Of a DNA stretch of 7,847 bases, positions 1-4,823 are shown piece by piece. Source of the DNA: an uncultured Pseudomonadota bacterium (GTDB lineage Bacteria; Myxococcota_A; Polyangia; HGW-17). Under the pieces are notes generated by a model, which was given only the letters and a program-made list of their open reading frames with translations, was not told the DNA's origin and ran no database searches. The stretch is from NCBI GenBank assembly GCA_938004375.1, contig CALKWH010000435.1:1-7847 (forward strand). Reading direction: 5' to 3'. How positions within the stretch are numbered: position 1 is the stretch's first letter; every line of letters begins with the position of its first letter. Made by a program: the position numbers and the translations under genes.

Positions 1-2069
1 GCGAGGAGTTCAACCGCTTTCAGGAAGGATGCGTGGAGGAGAACACCAACACCGCCGCCCTGGTCCGGCGCATGCTCTCCGAGGACAAGGCGGACAAGGT
101 CATCGTCACCACCATCCAGAAGCTCGGCTTGGCCCTGGACGAAAACAGCCGACGCAACCGGCAGAGGGCCGACCGGGGCCGCGAGACCTTCACGGAGCGC
201 CTGGAGCCCCTGCGGGACAAGCGCTTCGTCTTCATCTTCGACGAGTGCCACCGCTCCCAGTTCGGGGACAACCACCAGGCCATCCGGGACTTCTTCCCCC
301 GGGCCCAGCTTTTCGGCTTCACCGGCACGCCCATCTTCGAGGAGAACGCCACCCGCGTCCAGGTCGAGGACGACCGGGCGTCCTTCCGTACCACCGTGGA
401 CACCTTCCAGCGGGAACTGCACAGGTACACCATCACCCACGCTATCGAGGACCGGAACGTCCTGCGCTTCCACGTGGACTACTACCGACCCGAGGGCGAG
501 GCGGAGCTCAGGCCGGGCGAATCGTTGAAGAAGGAGAAGATTGTCGCGGCCATCCTGGACAAGCACGACGCCGCCACCCACCAGCGCCGCTTCAACGCCC
601 TCCTGGCCACGGCCTCCATCGACGACGCAGTCGAGTACTTCGGGCTCTTCCAGACCCTCCAGGCTGAGCGCCGGGCCGCGGACCCGGACTTCGTTCCCCT
701 CAAGGTGGCCTGCGTCTTTTCCCCTCCCGCGGACGGAGACGCCGACGTGCGCCAGCTCCAGGAGGACCTCCCCCAGGAAAAGGCCGACAACGAGAAGGAC
801 CCGGACCGCAAGAAGGCCGCCCTCCGTTCCATCCTCGAGGCCTACAACGCCTCCTACGGCACCAACCACACCCTCGGCGACTTCGACCTTTACTACCAGG
901 ACATCCAGAAGCGCATCAAGGACCAGAAGTTCCCCAACGCCGACCTCCCCCGCAGGGGCTTGGAGAAGATCGACCTCACCATCGTGGTGGACATGCTCCT
1001 GACCGGCTTCGACTCCCAGTACCTCAACACCCTCTACGTGGACAAGAACCTCAAGCACCACGGCCTCATCCAGGCCTTCTCCCGGACCAACCGCGTACTC
1101 AACGCCGCAAAGCCCCACGGCCAGATCCTCGACTTCCGCCAGCAGCAGACCGCCGTGGACGCGGCCATCGTTCTCTTCTCCGGGGTGGAGAGTGATACCA
1201 AAGCCCGGGAGATCTGGCTGGTGGAGCCCGCGCCCAAAGTGGTCGAGAAGCTCACCGCCGCCCTGGGCAGGCTGGACGACTTCCTCCGATCCCAGGGGCT
1301 TAAGCCCGAGCCCGAGTCCGTCCCCGCCCTGCGGGGGGACGAGGCCCGGGCGTCCTTCATCGAGCGCTTCCGGGAAGTCCAGCGCCTCAAGACCCAGCTG
1401 GACCAGTACACGGACATCCCGCCCGAGGCCGAGGCCGCCGTGGAGCGGCTCCTGCCCCGGGACCGGCTCAACGCCTTCCGGGGCGTGTACCTGGAGACCG
1501 CCCAGCGCCTCCGGGCCGAGCGGGACCGGGACGGCGCCGCCGGCGAGAGCGCCGCGGACCAGCTGGACTTCGAGTTCGTCCTCTTCGCCTCAGCGGACAT
1601 CGACTACGACTACATCATGGCCCTGCTGGCCCGGTTCTCCAACGAGAGCCCGGACAAGCTGAAGATGAGCCGGGAACAGCTCATCGGCCTTATCCAGGCG
1701 GACGCCAAGTTCCTGGACGAGGGCGACACCATCGCCGACTACGTCCGCACCCTCAAGGCCGGCCAGGGCCTGGACCAGAAGGAGATCGAGGCCGGCTACC
1801 GCCGCTTCCGGGACGAGCGCCGCTCCGCGGAGCTGGCCGACCTCGCCCGGAAGCACGGCCTTGCCCCCGACCGTCTCCGGACCTTCACGGACGCGATCCT
1901 GGAGCGCAGGGTCTTCGACGGAGAACGGCTCACGGAACTCCTGGAGCCCCGGGGCCTTTCGTGGAAGAACCGCCGGGCCGCGGAGCTGGCCCTCATGGAC
2001 GACCTCGTTCCCCTGCTCAAGAAGTGCGCAGGGGGCCGCGACATATCCGGACTGAGCGCGTATGAATAA
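1..2069 (+). CDS. hsdR: Type I restriction enzyme R subunit HsdR, 5'-truncated
   Basis: This is the motor and endonuclease subunit of a type I restriction enzyme, which translocates DNA using ATP and cuts unmodified DNA in complex with HsdM and HsdS. The reading frame is open from base 3 to the TAA at 2067-2069, so the gene enters from outside the window. A GTG at 33 is in frame but is not a credible start. Numbering from that GTG, SF2 helicase motifs are visible in order: DECH (residues 70-73, in FDECHRSQFG), GFTGTPIF (TGT at 97-99), LLTGFD (about 322-327) and QAFSRTNR (347-354). A helical C-terminal region with DFEFVLFASADIDYDYI follows. The wording around these motifs closely resembles EcoR124I HsdR (type IC). 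About 300 N-terminal residues, holding the nuclease domain and Walker A motif, lie outside the window, so catalytic competence cannot be judged. The stop sits just before the DinD-like gene, suggesting one operon. Confidence 0.96.
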   Translation, partial: EEFNRFQEGCVEENTNTAALVRRMLSEDKADKVIVTTIQKLGLALDENSRRNRQRADRGRETFTERLEPLRDKRFVFIFDECHRSQFGDNHQAIRDFFPRAQLFGFTGTPIFEENATRVQVEDDRASFRTTVDTFQRELHRYTITHAIEDRNVLRFHVDYYRPEGEAELRPGESLKKEKIVAAILDKHDAATHQRRFNALLATASIDDAVEYFGLFQTLQAERRAADPDFVPLKVACVFSPPADGDADVRQLQEDLPQEKADNEKDPDRKKAALRSILEAYNASYGTNHTLGDFDLYYQDIQKRIKDQKFPNADLPRRGLEKIDLTIVVDMLLTGFDSQYLNTLYVDKNLKHHGLIQAFSRTNRVLNAAKPHGQILDFRQQQTAVDAAIVLFSGVESDTKAREIWLVEPAPKVVEKLTAALGRLDDFLRSQGLKPEPESVPALRGDEARASFIERFREVQRLKTQLDQYTDIPPEAEAAVERLLPRDRLNAFRGVYLETAQRLRAERDRDGAAGESAADQLDFEFVLFASADIDYDYIMALLARFSNESPDKLKMSREQLIGLIQADAKFLDEGDTIADYVRTLKAGQGLDQKEIEAGYRRFRDERRSAELADLARKHGLAPDRLRTFTDAILERRVFDGERLTELLEPRGLSWKNRRAAELALMDDLVPLLKKCAGGRDISGLSAYE

Positions 2070-2075
2070 CCATCT

Positions 2076-2082
2076 AAAGGGA
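2076..2082 (+). promoter_or_regulatory. Ribosome binding site choosing the DinD-like start
   Basis: AAAGGGA lies 6 nt before the ATG at 2089. An earlier in-frame ATG at 2062 overlaps the end of hsdR (ATGAATAA) but has no comparable Shine-Dalgarno sequence, so 2089 is preferred. Coupled initiation at 2062 remains possible. Confidence 0.6.
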
Positions 2083-2088
2083 TACCCC

Positions 2089-2586
2089 ATGGAAACAACA
2101 CAGGTGCAAATTCTTACAGAGACCTTCGAGGGCCACGCCCAGCAGACCGAAACCGGCGTGGAGTATTGGCTTGCCCGGGACCTCCAACAGCTTATCGGCT
2201 ATACCGAGTGGCGGAACTTCAACCAGACCGCCATATCCAAGGCAAAAACGGCTTGCGAAGTCTCGGGACACGTCGTTTCCGATCATTTTGTTGACGTCAA
2301 CAAGATGATCCAACTGGCCAAGGGCGCGGAACGTGAAATCGACGACATCATGCTCACCCGCTATGCCTGCTACCTCTTGTACAACGCACGCACGAACATG
2401 CACAGCGAACCGCAAATCTCGCAGGAACACGTCACCAACAACGAGGCCGTCCGACAGACCCTCATCAGCCGCGGTATCCGCCCGGAAAGCCTGCCGCCGG
2501 CCGAAGACGTCAAGAAGGTCGAACGGCGTCTGAGTTCCGACCAGAAGAAGGCTCTCAAGAACCCGAAGCAGTTGGGAAAAGAATGA
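2089..2586 (+). CDS. DinD-like DNA-damage-inducible protein, short form
   Basis: The 165-residue product resembles DinD, an SOS-induced protein of E. coli reported to inhibit RecA strand exchange. The N-terminal half carries the BRO/DinD-type signature YWLARDLQQLIGY (residues 26-38), an HFVDVNKMIQLAKGA stretch (66-80) and LTRYACYLLY (89-98). The C-terminal part has NNEAVRQTL (117-125) and LPPAEDVKKVERR (135-147), which match the C-terminal end of DinD proteins. Full-length DinD is about 275-290 residues, and the usual middle segment of roughly 100 residues appears to be missing between about residues 98 and 105, in frame. I infer an internal deletion that left both ends and the frame intact. 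The stop overlaps the hsdS start as ATGA, indicating translational coupling. No LexA-like operator was seen upstream. It may be a remnant, or a retained accessory protein of the restriction operon. DinD-like genes inside type I restriction loci are, from general knowledge, a recurring context. Confidence 0.8.
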   Translation: METTQVQILTETFEGHAQQTETGVEYWLARDLQQLIGYTEWRNFNQTAISKAKTACEVSGHVVSDHFVDVNKMIQLAKGAEREIDDIMLTRYACYLLYNARTNMHSEPQISQEHVTNNEAVRQTLISRGIRPESLPPAEDVKKVERRLSSDQKKALKNPKQLGKE

Positions 2587-3902
2587 GCCCCGCCGCCGAC
2601 CAGCCCCGCCTCACACCCAGGCTGCGCTTCCCGGAGTTCCGGGATGCACCAGAATGGACAACCGAAACACTTGGCGCGGTAGCTACTATTAATACGGAGA
2701 AGGTCGGAGACAATTACTGCATTCCAATGAGCGTTACCGCCGGAGTTGGATTAGTCAGTCAACAGGAGAAGTACGGCCGATTAATCGCGGGCAGTTCCTA
2801 CAAGAGCTACCTTCTGCTAAAGAAATACGACTTTGCTTACAATAAAAGTGCTACGAAAGAATTCCCACAAGGATTTATAACATTGTATTCCGGCGATGAG
2901 TTGGCTGCGGTACCCAACAGCATATTTACTTGCTTCAGAATAAAAAGTGATTCACCACACCCGAACTTTTTGAAGTACCTATTCTATAAAAATCTCCATG
3001 GGCAGTGGTTGAAAAAATATATAGAGGTTAGTGCCCGCGCCCATGGATCTCTTAGTGTCGCAGACGATGATTTATTGGCCCTACCAATTCCGATCCCAAG
3101 AGGAGAATCTTCTCTCCCCGAGCAACGTAAAATCGCCGCCTGCCTCTCCTCCCTGGACGACCTGATCGGCACCGAAAACCGGAAACTCGACGCGCTCAAG
3201 GCCCACAAGAAGGGGCTCCTGCGGAACCTCTTTCCCCGGGAAGGCGAAACCCGGCCGCGGCTGAGGTTCCCGGAGTTCCGAGATGCGGGGGAGTGGGAGG
3301 AGAAGGCAATGGGCGAGCTCCTCTCCCGCACACCTGAATATGGAGTTAATGCGCCTGCTGTCCCATACTCTGATAATCTTCCAACCTATTTAAGGATCAC
3401 TGACATCGATGACTATGGACAATTCCTTTGCGAATCGAAGGTGTCAGTTAAAGTTGATGTCTCGAATAACGACTACCTTGATGAAGGTGACATCGTTCTT
3501 GCTCGAACTGGTGCAAGTGTCGGAAAATCGTACCGGTACCGACCAAGAGATGGTCGTTTGGTATTTGCAGGGTTTCTAATTAGAATCCAGCCCAACATGG
3601 TACTTATTGATCCTGTCTTCTTATCTAGTTATCTCAGCACTGATCAATACTGGGACTGGGTTCGAATTACTTCCACCCGCAGCGGTCAACCTGGACTCAA
3701 CAGTTCCGAGTATTCTTCATTGCTAGTACCATTACCTCCGGAGGGGAAGAAAAGCATATTGGAACAACACCGCATCGCCTCCTGCCTCTCCTCCCTGGAC
3801 GACCTGATCGCGGCCCAGACCGACAGGATCGAAGCCCTCAAAACCCACAAGAAGGGGCTTATGCAGCAGCTCTTCCCATCCCTGACGGAGCCCACCCTAT
3901 GA
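2583..3902 (+). CDS. hsdS: Type I restriction specificity subunit HsdS
   Basis: HsdS sets the bipartite DNA target of both methylation and restriction. The 439-residue protein shows the classical two-half architecture. Each half begins with RLRFPEFRDA (residues 13 and 226) followed by a variable target-recognition domain (TRD1 about 25-175, TRD2 about 238-390). Each TRD is followed by a conserved helical spacer: EQRKIAACLSSLDDLI with KAHKKGLLRNLFP centrally, and EQHRIASCLSSLDDLI with KTHKKGLMQQLFP at the end. Length is normal for the family, and no stop or frameshift breaks it. The two TRDs are visibly AT-richer than the GC-rich spacers, the mosaic expected when recognition domains are exchanged between alleles. 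The ATG overlaps the upstream stop (ATGA). Its own TGA overlaps an ATG that opens repeat block 1. The target sequence cannot be predicted from this alone. Confidence 0.95.
   Translation: MSPAADQPRLTPRLRFPEFRDAPEWTTETLGAVATINTEKVGDNYCIPMSVTAGVGLVSQQEKYGRLIAGSSYKSYLLLKKYDFAYNKSATKEFPQGFITLYSGDELAAVPNSIFTCFRIKSDSPHPNFLKYLFYKNLHGQWLKKYIEVSARAHGSLSVADDDLLALPIPIPRGESSLPEQRKIAACLSSLDDLIGTENRKLDALKAHKKGLLRNLFPREGETRPRLRFPEFRDAGEWEEKAMGELLSRTPEYGVNAPAVPYSDNLPTYLRITDIDDYGQFLCESKVSVKVDVSNNDYLDEGDIVLARTGASVGKSYRYRPRDGRLVFAGFLIRIQPNMVLIDPVFLSSYLSTDQYWDWVRITSTRSGQPGLNSSEYSSLLVPLPPEGKKSILEQHRIASCLSSLDDLIAAQTDRIEALKTHKKGLMQQLFPSLTEPTL
2620..2647 (+). repeat. hsdS half-repeat, N-terminal copy (partner 3259-3286)
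   Basis: These 28 bp encode the LRFPEFRDA entry of the first HsdS half. They recur with only three mismatches at 3259-3286, 639 bp downstream, where they open the second half. The repeat reflects the internal duplication of HsdS and offers homology for recombination between halves. Confidence 0.85.
3139..3168 (+). repeat. hsdS conserved-spacer direct repeat, copy 1
   Basis: This 30-bp stretch, coding for the ACLSSLDDLI helix, is identical to 3781-3810, exactly 642 bp downstream. A second identical 16-bp match (3202-3217 and 3844-3859, coding for HKKGL) keeps the same offset. Flanking TRD sequences are unrelated, so the perfect identity points to selection or gene conversion on the spacer helices. 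Confidence 0.9.
3781..3810 (+). repeat. hsdS conserved-spacer direct repeat, copy 2
   Basis: Perfect 30-bp copy of 3139-3168, in the distal conserved region of hsdS. Together the copies bracket TRD2 and could support its deletion, duplication or replacement by homologous recombination. Confidence 0.9.
3887..3890 (+). promoter_or_regulatory. Shine-Dalgarno-like GGAG before the ATG of repeat block 1
   Basis: GGAG near the end of hsdS lies 8 nt before the ATG at 3899. It supports initiation at the ATGA junction, either of the repeat frame now present or of a downstream gene that followed hsdS before the repeats arrived. Confidence 0.4.
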
Positions 3903-4129
3903 ATCTCTTGTTCTCTCTTCGCGCCTTTGCGTCTCTGCGTGAGCCTTTTTCTCAAGCACCAGTCCCCAACCTCACGCCCGCTTCGCTCAAGACACTAAGA
4001 AGCCAAGGGATAATGACCCGTCCCCGTTCCTACCCTCTTCGCGCCTTTGCGTCTTTGCGTGAGTCTCTTTATCAAACACCAGCCTCCCTTTGCATCTTCG
4101 CGTCTTTGCGTGAGCTCCAATCCTCATGA
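3899..4129 (+). CDS. Repeat-borne ORF 1 between hsdS and GxxExxY gene (doubtful protein)
   Basis: A 76-codon frame starts at an ATG overlapping the hsdS stop (ATGA) and ends at a TGA overlapping the GxxExxY start (ATGA). It fills the gap exactly. The translation contains three copies of an LRAFASLRE-like nonapeptide (from bases 3917, 4037 and 4088), all in the same frame, separated by Pro/Ser-rich stretches. No known domain, signal peptide or membrane segment is recognised. Translation is plausible because a GGAG stands 8 nt upstream and the junctions are coupled. However, repeats of this type are common in non-coding positions elsewhere and are a known source of spurious gene calls. It may serve only to keep ribosomes moving through the gap. 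Confidence 0.3.
   Translation: MNLLFSLRAFASLREPFSQAPVPNLTPASLKTLRSQGIMTRPRSYPLRAFASLRESLYQTPASLCIFASLRELQSS
3917..4114 (+). repeat. Repeat block 1: three 27-bp cores
   Basis: Core copies lie at 3917-3943, 4037-4063 and 4088-4114. Each is three 8-bp units of the CTTCGCGT / CTTTGCGT / CTCTGCGT type followed by GAG. The second and third copies are 51 bp apart, the same period as in block 2; the first and second are 120 bp apart. The 93-bp gap at 3944-4036 has no further clear copy, although about 3981-4010 (CTCAAGACACTAAGAAGCC) faintly resembles a decayed inverted copy. All three cores have the same orientation as those in block 2. Confidence 0.9.
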
Positions 4130-4515
4130 CTGAAGATCAAATCTCCGAAGAAGTCGTAGATGCCGCCGTCAAGGTCCATACCCAACTCGGACCCGGCTTG
4201 CTGGAATCCGTCTACGAATCCGTCTTGTCGCGGGAATTGGAACAACGCGGTCTGAGAATCGAACGGCAGGTTCCCATCCCGATTGAATACGAGGGACTTC
4301 GCTTCAACGAAGGCTTCCGCGCGGACATCATCGTGGAAGGAAAAGTCATCCTGGAACTCAAGTCCGTGGAACAACTCGCCAAGGTTCACCACAAGCAACT
4401 ATTAACCTATCTCAGACTCACCGATATGCGGCTGGGACTCATCTTGAATTTCGGTGCCGACCTCATGAAAGAGGGTATCAAGCGCATCGCCAACGGCATG
4501 GAGGACAACTCATGA
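4126..4515 (+). CDS. GxxExxY family protein (PD-(D/E)XK-like nuclease fold)
   Basis: The complete 129-residue protein belongs to the GxxExxY family, a group of small proteins assigned to the PD-(D/E)XK nuclease superfamily whose function is not settled. The name-giving motif is G24-L-L-E27-S-V-Y30. The putative catalytic set is also present: D67 in FRADIIV, E77-x-K79 in ILELKSVE, and Q91-x3-Y95 in KQLLTYL. The protein therefore looks potentially active rather than decayed. Length matches the family (about 120-135). The start at 4126 is in the ATGA that ends repeat ORF 1; only a weak GTGAG from the last repeat core lies upstream. It sits between two same-orientation repeat blocks, as if carried in as a cassette between hsdS and hsdM. 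A role in nucleic-acid cleavage linked to the restriction operon is only inference. Confidence 0.9.
   Translation: MTEDQISEEVVDAAVKVHTQLGPGLLESVYESVLSRELEQRGLRIERQVPIPIEYEGLRFNEGFRADIIVEGKVILELKSVEQLAKVHHKQLLTYLRLTDMRLGLILNFGADLMKEGIKRIANGMEDNS
4500..4504 (+). promoter_or_regulatory. Strong Shine-Dalgarno GGAGG before the ATG of repeat block 2
   Basis: GGAGG at the end of the GxxExxY gene stands 7 nt before the ATG at 4512, which overlaps that gene's TGA. This is the best-spaced ribosome binding site near the repeats. It argues either that the repeat frame is translated, or that a real gene (plausibly hsdM) once began here. Confidence 0.5.
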
Positions 4516-4823
4516 ATTCTCCCCCCGATCTTTGCCTCTTTGCATCTTTGCGTGAGCCTCCTTTTCAACCACCATTATCCCTTCGCGTCTTTGCGTCTCT
4601 GCGTGAGCCTCTTTCTCATTCACCCTTATCCCTTCACGCCTTTGCGTCTCTGCGTGAAGCCCTTTTTCAATCATCAACATCCCTTCGCATCTTTGCGTCT
4701 TTGCGTGAGACTCTTTCTCATTCACCATCCTCCCTTCGCGTCTTTGCGTCTTTGCGTGAGACTCTTTCTCATTCACCATCCTCCCTTCGCATCTTTGCGA
4801 CTCTGCGTGAGGCCCTCCCATGA
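4512..4823 (+). CDS. Repeat-borne ORF 2 between GxxExxY gene and hsdM (doubtful protein)
   Basis: A 103-codon frame opens at an ATG overlapping the GxxExxY stop and closes at a TGA overlapping the hsdM start, so both ends are ATGA. The product would be six tandem 17-residue units, typified by LRVFASLREPLSHSPLS: a 9-residue core and an 8-residue Pro/Ser/His-rich linker. The first core begins exactly 18 nt after the ATG, the same offset as in repeat ORF 1, and both frames begin ATG-AAT. A GGAGG lies 7 nt upstream. No domain is recognised. The frame also stays open in another + frame and on the - strand because the repeat itself lacks stops, which weakens the case for a protein. The exact coupling at both ends is the main argument for translation. 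Confidence 0.33.
   Translation: MNSPPDLCLFASLREPPFQPPLSLRVFASLREPLSHSPLSLHAFASLREALFQSSTSLRIFASLRETLSHSPSSLRVFASLRETLSHSPSSLRIFATLREALP
4530..4811 (+). repeat. Repeat block 2: six 27-bp cores at exact 51-bp period
   Basis: Cores start at 4530, 4581, 4632, 4683, 4734 and 4785, every interval being exactly 51 bp. Each 27-bp core is separated by a 24-bp linker. The units at 4683-4733 and 4734-4784 differ at one base only (GCAT versus GCGT), showing recent duplication. Older units differ more, mainly in the linker. Linkers contain essentially no G on the + strand, apart from a variant first base at 4659. Because 51 is a multiple of 3, gain or loss of units would keep the spanning frame open. The structure is a minisatellite (VNTR-like) array. 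Confidence 0.95.
4807..4812 (+). promoter_or_regulatory. Ribosome binding site of hsdM supplied by last repeat core
   Basis: GTGAGG, whose first five bases are the end of the last repeat core (the core stops at 4811), is followed by 7 nt and the hsdM ATG at 4820. The GAG that closes every core thus acts as the Shine-Dalgarno element here. Confidence 0.6.

Noticed and set aside
29..667. Overlapping + strand frame within hsdR
   Set aside because: Shadow of the hsdR frame with Arg/Pro/His-rich low-complexity translation; hsdR helicase motifs are in the other frame.
3981..4010. Possible decayed inverted repeat copy in block 1
   Set aside because: The match to the reverse-complement core is too weak and gapped to separate from chance.
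4530..4811. Repeats of 27 bp with 24-bp spacers resemble a CRISPR array
   Set aside because: The spacers are related to each other and two are identical, the cores vary and are not palindromic, and there are no cas genes. It is a tandem repeat array.
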